From Bondarzewia mesenterica (Eukaryota > Basidiomycota > Agaricomycetes > Russulales > Bondarzewiaceae), in NCBI GenBank assembly GCA_004802705.1, contig SGPL01000034.1, positions 1-64,000 of the forward strand: 64,000 bases of DNA. Direction: 5' to 3'. Of the stretch, positions 1-10,203 are shown in pieces (position 1 is the stretch's first letter; each line of letters begins with the position of its first letter). A model generated the notes under the pieces. It searched no databases. It was not told where the DNA came from and saw only the letters and a list, made by a program, of their open reading frames with translations. Made by a program: the position numbers and the translations under genes.

Positions 1-336
1 GACACTCGCCGATGACCTCTATACTATTTTTCATTTTGCTCGGCCCAACTGTCAGAGATACTCACCAATGACCCCTATATTATTTTTCATTTTGCTCGGC
101 CCAACTGTCAGAGACACTCGCTGATGACCCCTATATTATTTTTCATTTTGCTCAGCCTAACTATCTAAAACACTCGCTGATGGCCCTCACACTATTTTTT
201 ACTTTGCTCAGCCCAACCATTTGAGATGCTCGCTGACAACTCATACATTAGTTTTTATATTGCTCAGCCCACTTATATTAGATGATCGCCAATGACCTCA
301 ACAATATATTTTATTCTATTGGGCCCAACTATCTTA
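1..336. repeat. 56-bp minisatellite, six copies
   Basis: Six head-to-tail copies of a 56-bp unit start at 1, 57, 113, 169, 225 and 281. Each begins with a variant of GACACTCGCCGATGACC and contains a TTTGCTCGGCCCAACT-like core. Copies 1-3 are nearly identical and copies 4-6 diverge progressively. The array may continue to the left of the window. No coding potential is seen. Confidence 0.9.
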
Positions 337-781
337 AGCTATCTTAGCTAAAATGCTGAGCCCAACTGTATAAAACCTCGGCAAAATGCTGGTTGAGCCC
401 AAGTCCGCTAGACCGTCTCAGTCGCCAAAAATGCAAGTTCGGCGAGACTGTCTTAGACGGTAATAAGTGACTGAATAGTGTGAGATATCCTTTCAGATGG
501 TAGTTGAGATATAATATGAAGATAGAGAGACAGAGATGCTTTTGATCAATTTTTGAGTAGTGATATAGCTCATATATATATATACATGATATCAAAATGA
601 AAACTCAGAGATGAGGCTCAGAAAGATGAGAAGAGGGGGCCATGTCTACCTTGGATGCTTATATCTCTTGCAGTGGCTGAATATATATGATGTGAGGGCA
701 TGTGGAGGATGGGGTTCACCTGAAGTGCCTTGAAATGAGCGGCAATGTCAGAATTTGCATCGATTATGATGGCTTCATTAT

Positions 782-1030
782 TATATCTGACTTTGCAGTC
801 CACTATGACCTCTTCAGCATTGTGGTGACTAGTTTAGTTCTTTTATATCTGACTTTGCAGTCCATTATGACCTCTTCAGCATTGTGGTGACTAGTTCAGT
901 TCTTTTATATCTAAATTTATGGTCCATCATGACCTCTTCGGCATTGTGGTGACTGGTTCAGTTCTTCTTTTATATCTGACTTTGTGGTCCATCATAATCA
1001 CTTCGGCATTATGGTGATTGATTCAGATCT
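782..1030. repeat. 62-bp tandem repeat, four copies
   Basis: Four copies start with TATATCT at 782, 844, 906 and 971. Spacing is 62, 62 and 65 bp, the last enlarged by a 3-bp insertion. All share a GACCTCTTCAGCATTGTGGT-like core that decays in the fourth copy. It is unrelated in sequence to the 56-bp array to its left. Confidence 0.85.
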
Positions 1031-1164
1031 TTTGACAGTATCTCAATGATAAACCCACACCTCTAGACAAGCATTCAGATGGTCACTTGAGTGATGCTGG
1101 GCATCCTCAATTATAGGACTCCCAACTTGCTTGCTCAAACCAAGTGACCACAATCAAAACGTGA

Positions 1165-1350
1165 TGAATGGTTCACTCTCTAACATTGATTCCTTCTTGC
1201 TGTTATTGCTCATTCCTTCTTGCTATTACTGCTCTTTCCTTTTTGCTACTACTGCTCAATCGAAATGTAACAAATGGCTCACTCTCTAATGTCAATTCCT
1301 TCTTGCTACTACTGCTCGTTCCTTTTTGCTACTACTGCTCAATTCAAATG
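1165..1350. repeat. nested pyrimidine-rich tandem repeat (about 22-24 bp unit)
   Basis: Repeated copies of a TCCTTCTTGCTACTACTGCT-like unit are arranged in two larger blocks. Each block is preceded by an AATGGCTCACTCTCTAA-like segment, giving a higher-order period of roughly 100 bp. Open frames through it are consequences of the repeat, not evidence of a gene. Confidence 0.75.
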
Positions 1351-1590
1351 TAACAAATGGCTCTGTTAATAGCTTTCTGCACATATATAAAACTTGCATA
1401 TCAGTTTACAGGACCACTTGTTCTGCATTCACCATATGCTCATCAACAAAAACACCATTCTTCTTCGGGGAAGACAAAGACTTCACCAGAAGACTTCAGT
1501 GAGTGCCAGCATGGATTCTCCATAAAATTACCTTTCTTGTGAGCTATTACACTTGTATATTCATCACCAATAGCACATTCCTCAAGCCAT

Positions 1591-2330
1591 TCATCTTTTT
1601 AGTCAACAAGTTGCACTTTACAGTAGTGGATGTAGAATGCATGCTGGAGCTCGCCAAAGCCTTTTCGCAAAGTCTTTGCCTTGCCCGAGAAAGAACAGTG
1701 TGTTCACCGGTGAGTGAGGCCAAAGATGCAAAACAAGGGTTAATGTGGATGAATATATAATTGTGATATATATGTAGGAAGCTATTATAATGGATAATCC
1801 ACATTATACAACACCGAAGCTGTTCGAAAATGCCATCAGCCTTCCTGGCAAGAAACAATGATCATACTGAGAAATATCATTTAGAGAATAGAACAAGTGT
1901 TATACATAATGAATATACAAGTTTTATATATGGGCAGGAAGGTATTGTGATGTAAAATGCTCCCTGAACAATGCCAAAGCCATTTGGCAAAGTCTTACAC
2001 CTTCCCGATGAGGAACAGTGATCACACTGGTGAACACCATTGTAAATCCAGCACAAGTCCGAGCGGGGATGAATATACAAGTTTTNTATGTCGGCCCGAA
2101 GGTATTTTGATGCAGAATCCATGCTCACTGATGCCGAAGCCATTCGGTGAAGTCCTGCACCTTTTCGGTGAAGAATGGTGATCACACTGGTGAACATCAT
2201 TGTAAATACAACACAAGTGCCAGCAGGGATGAATATACAAGTGTGAGATATTGGCCTGAAGTTATTTTGATGCAGAATCTACACTTGCTAATACTGAAGC
2301 CATTTGGCGAAGTCTTGCACCTTCTATCTC
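1591..2330. repeat. 160-bp tandem repeat, about 4.5 copies
   Basis: The word GATGAATATACAAG or a variant recurs at exactly 160-bp steps (near 1751, 1911, 2071 and 2231). It is accompanied in each unit by a GCCATTTGGC-AAGTCTTGCACC-like segment and a GATCACACTGGTGAAC segment (2020 and 2180). The leftmost copy is the most diverged. The right edge, near 2325, directly joins the end of Helitron-like coding sequence. One ambiguous base lies inside. Confidence 0.85.
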
Positions 2331-2421
2331 TTGCTTCATTATTGTCCACATTTGTTTTATTTGCTCTTTCAATCTCATTAGTTAAAACATTTAGCAACAG
2401 ATATCGCTTGACTTTATGCTT

Positions 2422-4669
2422 TTACGCATCTTTATTTTCATTGTATATATGCATATATATTGTAAACAAACTGTCATATGCACAGCTCCATGTTATAGCA
2501 TTCCACTTGAATCCAACTAAACTTGTTTGTTGAGCAACTTGAATTCTATTTTGTTTCTTATTTGAGCTATCAGGTTCTTCTTCTTCAAATTTGCGCTTTC
2601 CTAAAATCTCATCATCTAACTTGATTTTTTGAGATTGTGTTATGATATCAGTCATCTGTCTTTTTTTTTGATATTTTTCCTTTATCAACACTCAACTGTT
2701 CAAGATGTGTAGAACTATGTGCAAGTACATATGTATATGTCAACTCCTTGCTTACATTATTCAACTCATTTTGTTCATTATCAACAGCTAATGTAGATGC
2801 TATTGGTAAAGTTTTCTTTGACTTGGATATTACCTTCCATTGCAAGTCTACATTTTTAGATTTTTCTACATTTGAAATAAATGGGCTTGACTTAGTCCAT
2901 TTCAATAAATGATGAAGATATTGTGGCACGTAATCATTGCCTTTCCATTGACAATATGCAGTAATAAGTTGATGTCTTGTTTGACCTTGAACATCATATG
3001 GTAGTTTTTCTTCATATCTTAGAGTTGTAATCTCATCCAATATCTCTAGCTCTCTAAATTCTTGTCGCAAGTCACTAGCTTTTAAACCTCTTGTAATTCT
3101 TTTAGCATCAAACCCTTGTATAAGTATTGTTCCTTGTAATGTTAATCCACGAGATAGACATGTATAAAATGATTGATGTGAGAAACAATTTTGTGGATCA
3201 ACTACATTATATGCTCTTGTTCTTCCTTGCGATGCAAAGTTTGGTACCAAAGGAACTTGAGTCTGTTTAATATTAATTGTTTTACCATTAGGTAATTCAC
3301 ATTTAATATCAAGGGTTTGACTTGAGAGAGGAATTACATTCAATGGTAAGTCATCAAGTTGTATTGCAGATGGTGGACTTATTAACTTTATGAATACTGT
3401 ATTTAAATATGCATGTTCATTATCTATTTTATCTTCTTTCCAACTAACTACCATTCCTTCAGCTCTATTTGTTACACAACATTCAGTTGCTTCATTGCGT
3501 TTAATCATCACTGGCAATCCAATACATAGCTTTAATGTTCCAGGATTTTCACTGCAAGCATGTGGCAAATTCCAGATTCTTTCTTGCAAGTCTTCAAAAA
3601 TTTCTATTTTTACTACAAAGTGGATCAGAAATCTCTTTCTGTATTGTACTTTCTTATCATCATNATTCAGAGAAGCCCATTTATCAATTGAATAAAATAT
3701 TGTGATTTGTTGATTTGACTCTCTTGCAAATCGCTCTATGCCTAGCTCATTTATTTTATCTCTATGTGCATTGTATGATGTTATAATTGAAATGTCATGA
3801 AAGTTAGAGTTAGTCAACTTTGGATTATCGATTCCTCTTCCTGCAATTCTTAAATTCAATAAAGCAACATTAGCTTTTGTACAATCACAATACTGCATGT
3901 TTTCTAAAGCTTTTTTAAAGTCTTGATCTTCTTTTGATTGATTTATCTGCCTCATATTTTGCCTCAAAATAACAACTGTTGTGAATTCATGCCAAGCAAA
4001 TTTTCTCATAGCTTTTTGCTGATTCAAATAACTATTTGTGTGATGCCCTTGAGAAAAAGTCACATTTCGACTATACAAAGATGGCACTGCACCAGGAGGT
4101 GAAAGTTGTGCAAAATCACCTACACATATCATGTTGATTCCACCAAATGCATAATTGGGTTTTTCTAAAGCCTTGCATATTTGTGTTGATATATTATATA
4201 AACTTTTACAATCAACCATGGATATTTCATCTAAAAATATACAATCAACATGTTCAAGTCTTGCTTTCACCTTAGCGATTGTTTGCATATTATTACTAAC
4301 ACCCCATCCTGTAATACCAAGGACTGAATGATATGTTGATCCTAAAATTTGAGCAGCAGCAGAACCAGTTGGTGCTAAAACTAAAAAGTGATATGATTTA
4401 TTATTTATGTTGAAAAAATAAATTAATGCTTTTATAACTTGTGATTTTCCTGTTCTTGCTATACTACCTAAATATAATTTGAGTTGATCACCATTCTGTT
4501 CTATTGCATGATTTGCAACTATTTTAAAAGCTCGCTCTTGCTCCTCATTTAGCTGAAATTGTATGATTGTGTCATCAATAGTTTTTTGTTTATCATTAGA
4601 TTGTGCTTTAAAAGAATGTATTAAATATGCTTTATCTATGATTTTTACCTCATTTGGGTTTAAATTCAA
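2422..4669 (-). pseudogene. Helitron Pif1-family DNA helicase region with C-terminal WSCAYD segment
   Basis: An uninterrupted 673-residue minus frame (2648-4669) carries SF1B Pif1 helicase motifs. These are a P-loop region TGKSQVIKAL, the NAPTGSAAA-like motif Ia (here LAPTGSAAAQI), Walker B FLDEISMVD, GDFAQLSPPGA, and the late TRAYNVVDPQNC-FYTCLSRGLTLQGT block typical of these elements. The P-loop is abnormal: where GxxGTGKS is expected there is SIARTGKS, with two glycines lost. After a frame change the C-terminus continues as FKWNAITWSCAYDSLFTIY and stops at 2422. A similar aromatic-SCAYD-hydrophobic segment is, to my knowledge, common at the end of basidiomycete Helitron helicases, with unknown function. 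A further short in-frame piece reaches about 2330. ATPase activity is doubtful. Confidence 0.8.
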
Positions 4670-4912
4670 TAATAAAGCCTTGCGCTTAAACCTTGAAGGT
4701 ACTTTAGCAGCTTGTTCTTCATGATCTGCAATAACTTGATCTCACTTGCTGCTCAATACTTGTTTTCATTTATTTGCTGTATGCTCATTTCCAGTATACA
4801 ATAAATTGTTCTTTGACACATTTGTAGTGTTCAAGTCAAGTATTTTATCAAGCCATCCACATAATCTCAATACAGAACCTATGATGTTCATTTGATGTAA
4901 ACAATTCGTAGC

Positions 4913-5640
4913 TTACTTGCTTAAGTCATCCCATTCATTATTCAATTGTTTTTGTGCAAAATTCATGTCATTCTCATCTAAAGTTTCATGAATATCATTT
5001 TCTTGATCTAAATCATTCATTTGCTCTGTAGTAAAACTGAAAAGAAATGCATTTTTAGATTTCTTTTTTCCTTGTGAAGAAAAATCATCACATGCATCAT
5101 TACATTCATATTTCAGATGCATAAGATTCAAATTCTTTATTCCATATGTCCTTTGCTATTTTCAAATCAGTACCTGATCGCCATGGCTTGAACAATGTTA
5201 GCATTGTTTTGCAATAGTCTTCTCTGCTGCCTTGATCACATCTAGGCAATGTGCTACCTACAAAATTTAGCACTTTGCTTTGACTTTCAGAGTGAAGGAC
5301 TGATTTATGAGTTTCTCTTTGTGGATGTGGTTCTATAAATTTATATTTATTGCTACTTTTATTTTTTGTATCATGCTGATGCAAGGTTTCATTTTCAGAT
5401 TGTGAACCATCTTCTTCTTGACTAATTTTTGCTTTTCTGTGTTTTATTTTAACTTTATTTGTCAATTGCATTCAATCATACAAGTTTATATGATTGTATA
5501 TTTCAGGATGATATATATAATCAGATACCATTGAAATATCAATGTAAGTATCATTATTACGACCTATCACAACCTTTTCTTCATACTTTTCATCATCAAG
5601 ATCTTTACAATCTTATGCTATTTTTTATTGTGACAGAGGC
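4913..5640 (-). pseudogene. Helitron Rep-helicase linker region, broken
   Basis: Two overlapping minus frames (5106-5471 and 4913-5131) join through a frameshift. They encode the stretch that normally lies between Rep and helicase in basidiomycete Helitrons, recognised by FIEPHPQ, VLNFVGSTLPRCDQGSRED and TMLTLFKPWRSGTDL. Upstream to about 5600 the frame EKVVIGRNNDTYIDIS continues the same protein before the 5.64-5.89 kb interruption. The function of this linker is not established. Confidence 0.7.
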
Positions 5641-5885
5641 CTTACAGTGTATACTCGTAGCAGGATTGGTACATGGTCATGTAACTTAGGATTGCGGGCG
5701 TATTTAGATACGTAGTGTTACTTCTCCCTCAGTCGTCTTTGTACGTGACTGAGGTGAGTTTTCTTCTCCATGCAATTATTTAACTGTAGCTCACACCTGT
5801 ATTAGACTGTGTCCCTCTTACAGGTAGCTAGAGCATTCAATAGAGTCATCTTTGTATGCGACTGAGACTGTGTCCCCCTTACAGT
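5640..5885. repeat. small repeat-bearing insertion inside the Helitron
   Basis: Helitron protein continuity is lost between about 5640 and 5885. This piece is less AT-rich than its surroundings and carries its own repeats. A 19-mer (GACTGTGTCCCYCTTACAG, allowing one mismatch) occurs at 5805-5823 and 5866-5884. A 23-mer beginning AGTCRTCTTTGTA occurs at 5731-5753 and 5844-5866. CTCAGTC and GACTGAG at 5729-5753 can form a hairpin. Exact borders and target duplication were not identified. Confidence 0.5.
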
Positions 5886-6589
5886 TCAACACTTTTCTCA
5901 CAAAGTTTGTCCAATAAAATGGGTGAAATTCAAAGTTTGTATAATTATTAGGGTGTTCTAACAGATATAATGATGCCATTGGTCCTCCAGTTTCTGCTTT
6001 TATAGATAATGCATTGACTAGCTGACTCAATAAATTTCGTGCTTTTTCCTTTTGCTCTAAAGTTTTATTGATCAATTTTGTATTCCTTTCAAAAATTGCC
6101 TTGATTGTTTCAAAGATAACATGTGTTTTTAAAGGTGTTTTCACTATATAATTAGCTACATATGCAATCACAGCTTATNATTGCTGTACCAGATAATAAG
6201 CTTGTGACATCAGTATTGCATCACAATAAATAAGTCAACCAAGGAGTAAAAGTATTTAGCCAAGCTTCACCTTTCCTCATTTGAATATATCCTGCATCCA
6301 TATCAATAGTTGAACATAGATGAATCTCACAAGGAAATTTTGCTTTACAAACTTCTCTAATGCAACCAGGACTTTTATTGCAATCATGAACATTTGATTG
6401 AAATAAAAGTTCATCAACATCTTCTCTATATTCAGACCACCACATTTTATTTCTTTCACAAGATTCACAATTACTACAAGTAAAGTCATCACATCTCAAA
6501 GGTACAGCCTGTGGAAGACATTCTGTTGCTTTCAAGCAATCTGGATTTTTATTTTGTTTCATGGCAAATTTTTCTTTCATATTCTCCAT
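5886..6589 (-). pseudogene. Helitron Rep C-terminal half with two-tyrosine motif
   Basis: Frames 6221-6589 and 5818-6171 are consecutive parts of the Rep region. The first is cysteine-rich (DDFTCSNCESCERN, PGCIREVCKAKFPCEIHLC), a zinc-finger-like region usual in fungal Helitrons. The second begins AYVANYIVKTP, which fits the Helitron tyrosine motif Y-x3-Y-x2-K. The tyrosine codons lie at 6160-6162 and 6148-6150 and the lysine at 6139-6141. In Helitrons these tyrosines perform strand cleavage and transfer. An in-frame stop with an ambiguous base near 6179 separates the pieces. Confidence 0.75.
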
Positions 6590-6639
6590 TATTCTTGTTA
6601 AAAACTCGCCTTAATGTACACCTTCAAGATATTCAATCA

Positions 6640-7312
6640 TTCACTTTTAAAAATCTGAGTCTGATTGTAATAAGCGATCTCTAATTTCTTGTGGTGTAAG
6701 TGAGTTTTTTTATCCATAAAAGCATGTGCAAATGTAATGTCAATTTCCTTGTTGCTCAACAGTGCCATAATAACCTGATGTATTACCATACATGCCTAAA
6801 TGTTTTGTATTCACTCCTAAGATATGTGTTATAAATGCATCAATAGTTAATTTAAAATACCATGCTCCAGCAACTGGATTATTCACAATCAACTTGTAGC
6901 GATTGTCATCTGAGATTTTTAAATTTGGTTTAAAGATTTCTCTTGTATCTGCATAATATAATGAGATAGGATGCTTATTATCAGCTGGTGCAAATGTAAT
7001 AAACCATGAAGGAGCACCAAGATAAGCTGTCAAAGCCCATATTTCATTGTGCATATATTTCTTTTGTGTTTGTGATCCATCAACACGTCCAGCTATATGA
7101 TCAATGTCATTGAGAATTTGAAAGCAAGCTGTTTCTTCATTAGTTGAAGGCTTCACATTTTCATCTGCTTTCAACCTATCTATCAAATTTGTTAGTGTCT
7201 CTTGATTCATATTCATTAGTCTATTTACAATATTAGGAAATACCTTTTTATTTGCAAGAAGATACCCACCAGTTGTAGAATCTTTGATTTGTTCATGATT
7301 GAATGCTGTCAA
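6640..7312 (-). pseudogene. Helitron_like_N Rep domain with HUH motif
   Basis: The 190-residue minus frame 6740-7312 contains GAPSWFITFAPADNKHPISL and ends GYYGTVEQQG, both hallmarks of the Helitron N-terminal Rep domain. One frame over, immediately after QQG, the sequence reads LTLHLHMLLWIK. The H-L-H codons at 6726-6734 are the metal-binding HUH motif. A small indel near 6741 therefore separates the domain from its own HUH motif, so the intact motif is no longer in the same frame. The downstream LTPQEIRDRLLQSDSDF peptide also fits the family. Confidence 0.8.
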
Positions 7313-7336
7313 AGGAAATAAAGGGTCAAGTTGAAA

Positions 7337-7792
7337 TCATTTATCATGACACATGAGTAGCCATTTCTTTTGAGCACTTTCTGAGATATTCAATGTTATG
7401 TTAGAATTTCCTAAACTACCTAAACTATAAGGAAATAGCCAAGGAAAGATTTGAGGATATAGTTGTGAATTGTGATAAATTGATTTAGGTGTTTCAGCAT
7501 GACCTATGCCTAAAATCTTGCCACCTTGAGTTAGATGTTGTAGTGCTAATGTTTTCAAAACTTTTATTGATAAATTTGCTATTTTATCACCTATCAATTC
7601 ATGCACAATAAAAGGACATTCTCCATCATTCACACCTTCTTCTTCATCAGCATCGTACTTTGTCATAGATTCTAGTTCTTTATTATGTCCTTGATTTGAA
7701 TAATATAAACATGCTACTGCAGGTTCATTGTCCTTGTATGAATTTAAATTCTCTTGTGATATTTTTAAATCAGCATAATCTTCATGATTCAA
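7337..7792 (-). pseudogene. Helitron protein, segment before the Rep domain
   Basis: A 151-residue minus frame contains ALEWLKLNHEDYADLKIS at its upstream edge, an acidic stretch, and YPQIFPWLFPYSLGSLGN. The last is a recognisable block preceding the Rep domain in basidiomycete Helitrons. A single stop after MCHDK separates it from the Rep frame that follows. The block upstream (about 7800-7950) reads PPSREELNEVLAYIYIRPTR across a frame with stops. Confidence 0.65.
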
Positions 7793-7946
7793 TTTTAACC
7801 ACTCAAGTGCAGAGGCAACTTTATTTCTTCACACTAAAAGAGGAGTTCACCTATGATCTAATTGTGTAGGCCTTGTTGGTCTAATATAAATATATGCAAG
7901 TACTTCATTCAACTCCTCTCTACTAGGAGGTAATTTTGCATATACT

Positions 7947-8777
7947 TTAGGTGTTGGTGTTGAAAAAAAATACAGCATTAGATTTAATTTTATGCATACT
8001 AGAAGAAACTCTAATTATATATTGATTATGANAAACNCGTGANATAAGCATNTTNTCAGCCCATGTTAATCCTTTGAGTTGTNATGNAATTTCTCNTATC
8101 CAATTNCCATTNGCNAAAGATTCATGTGGNATTTTACCTGCTTTNAGTTNACATAAACAAGAATTGCAGATTGAATCACAATTTGNAAGNAANATNGGCC
8201 CATNNATTTCTTGTATAAGATCNTCANAANTAAATCGNTCACNTCNTGTNATTCNTTCATTAGNTNGAGATAATATTNATAAATNTNANTNACANTNTGA
8301 TAAAGANTGCANNCTNNNATTNNNAACTAAAGATGCACATACAGCACATGCTGATTCTGCAATTGATTCAAGTGTGGTTATATTACAAAAATCATTGATA
8401 ATAGTAGTTATTAAATCAAGATTTGGTGGATTTGGTGAAAATAATGATTTATTTGACTGAGTTGTGTATTTCTTTTGTATTCCAGTTGATTTTCTAGCTT
8501 GACTTGCTATTATAAATATATTTGTATATTTTTCACAATTTAATTCTTTGACAATATTTCTTAAACCTAATGCTGATGTTTTTGTATGAGGATAAGCTTT
8601 ATGTTGATTTGCTATAACAAATAACTGATCTTTTATTAACCGCTCAACTATATCTACTAAAGGAACATTGGCAACAATAAATGCTGATTTTGAATCAAAT
8701 TCAGCAGCTACTAATATAGGACAATATTTTACAAACTTGAATTTCTCACTTTCTTTACAGCAAATAGATTTATTCAC
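7947..8777 (-). pseudogene. Helitron protein N-terminal domain with many ambiguous bases
   Basis: The minus frame opens with KYCPILVAAEFDSKSAF and continues to SACAVCASL. It then becomes unreadable through about 60 scattered Ns between 8032 and 8325 and resumes near HNQYIIRVSSSMHKI. The cysteine-rich middle and following region resemble the unknown-function domain (DUF6570-like) at the start of many fungal Helitron proteins. This assignment is from memory of the family and is less certain than the Rep and helicase assignments. Confidence 0.5.
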
Positions 8778-8832
8778 CTTATTAATATAAGGCTTTAATT
8801 CTTTATATGACCAACTATATTTCTGCCCTTTT

Positions 8833-9294
8833 TTATTTGAAATAGCTCCTCCAACTTGAATATGTGTATTTGATTTTATTATTTTTTTCTATCTCTTTCT
8901 TGATTCGCATATTGTTGTTTAAATTATAATAAGCCAATGCAATCAGCAAACATGGCGTAATATATTTGAATGTTTGCGCAAGCAATGTATGGTACATATA
9001 TTTATTATATTGTGTACGCTCAATACGTAACTTTGCACGCACAATTTTTGTATATGAAGACGTAAGAAATGCTATATTCATGAAAGTCAAAGATATGTCG
9101 CTTTCATTGAGATATTTTGAATTTGCATATGCGTAGTAATTAGTGCATATTCTTGTGATGCAAATTGTGATTAATATCATATGAATTATTTCTTTATATG
9201 TCTTTTCTTTATATGTCTTTTCTTTATATGTCTTTTCTTTGTAAGCCTTTTGGTTTTGCTTCTGCATAGTCTTCTGACGGAGTGATAGTTTCAA
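8833..9294 (-). pseudogene. low-complexity ORF at the Helitron 5' side
   Basis: A 153-residue minus frame starts KLSLRQKTMQKQNQK, runs through three and a half copies of a KEKTY pentapeptide, and ends in a basic low-complexity tract. A basic N-terminal leader of this kind is plausible for the Helitron protein, and it directly precedes the next piece. No domain is recognised. It may equally be a chance frame in AT-rich DNA. Confidence 0.3.
9191..9250. repeat. 15-bp tandem repeat, 3 perfect copies plus 1 degenerate
   Basis: TCTTTATATGTCTTT occurs at 9191-9205, 9206-9220 and 9221-9235, followed by a diverged copy TCTTTGTAAGCCTTT at 9236-9250. The 15-bp period keeps frame on the minus strand, where it encodes the repeating pentapeptide KEKTY. 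Confidence 0.9.
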
Positions 9295-10199
9295 CCAATT
9301 TGTACGCTTTCTACGCTAGTAGTTACACCGTGATATCCCTTTGGATAACTTAATGTGGCTTTTGCCTTTATTCATATGCTTTCTAGCATAANNAACAAAT
9401 AAATAAATAATAAATGTAAAGAAAGATACTAAAAACAGTATCTAAATCCAAAGCATGTCAATAATCTCAAATTTGACTTACANAATATAGTAGACTCACC
9501 CAAAAGGACATGCAAGTNGGCTGCAGGGATGGGGCAGGGATATATTGTAGGAACAGGTGTTTCTGCTTTGAATCAGAACTTTGTGCATAAGAATTAGNNG
9601 TANAGCACATACCAGAATATCCATCATCNCATTCAGGCCCTGCCAGCAATCCCTNCAGTTGGTAATGGCCATAAGAAGGCCTTGAAGCAGGCTATACAGC
9701 TGCAGAGTCTATAACANAAAAGGACAGAAATTCAGTGTAATAATGAAGGAACACTCACTACAGCTNAATTCAGCCTTTCTACAGCAGATGATGTGTAATC
9801 TGCCATAGTTGTGAGGAAGCAGTTGAGTGTGAGCACGTCGAGTGCAATGTAGAGCATAGTTGTCANGTGGAGAGATGCAAGNNATNACTGCNCAACNCNT
9901 NGCAACCAGCGGTTCACTCACTTAGTCATCATTTTTGCTGAACTGGCCNCGTTCTTCCTTNAACTGTCNGAACTAGCATTACACTATCTCAGTCGTGCAC
10001 ATTATTTAATAGTGAGTATGGTTCAGTCTGCAAAAAGGAATGAGTTCCAATGTTACATTGCTCAAGATATATACAAAGTGTCATAAAAAAGAAAGGAAAA
10101 GTTGGCAAAAGAAGCAGTTTCAGTGCCCGCGTCTATTCTGCGTGAAATGGAACTAGAACCCGCTTCCATCGTGTTGGTAGAACTGGAACGGACATGTTT
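9295..10199. other. gene-free, N-containing spacer
   Basis: No supported gene is seen. Scattered single Ns occur at 9391-9392 and through about 9483-9970, as in the Helitron. Short frames on the minus strand have no recognisable content. Confidence 0.5.
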
Positions 10200-10203
10200 G
10201 TAG

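Larger units (their letters stand above)
2325..9294 (-). mobile_element. decayed autonomous Helitron-like element (Rep-Pif1)
   Basis: Minus-strand pieces in several frames together give the order expected of a fungal Helitron: low-complexity N-terminus, unknown N-terminal domain, Helitron_like_N, HUH motif, two-tyrosine motif, linker, Pif1 helicase and a C-terminal Cys-containing segment. The element is much richer in A+T than the rest of the window. The reading frame is broken at several points (about 4.67-5.1, 5.64-5.89, 6.18, 6.6-6.74, 7.3 and 7.8 kb), so no full-length protein can be made. The canonical 5' TC and 3' CTRR ends with hairpin could not be placed. The 3' side runs straight into the 160-bp repeats. 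Helitrons move by rolling-circle transposition using the Rep nuclease and the helicase. Confidence 0.85.

Noticed and set aside
1..2330. CRISPR-like array
   Set aside because: The repeats are eukaryotic minisatellites with contiguous units and no unique spacers of constant length.
2147..2533. 128-codon plus frame across the 160-bp repeats
   Set aside because: It runs from satellite units into the antisense of the Helitron end. The peptide mirrors repeats and has no family features.
3390..3695. 101-codon plus frame inside the Helitron helicase
   Set aside because: It is a shadow of the 673-codon helicase frame on the other strand.
2325..9294. Repeat-induced point mutation as cause of AT-richness
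   Set aside because: A 673-codon helicase frame remains free of stops, which is not expected of heavily C-to-T mutated DNA.
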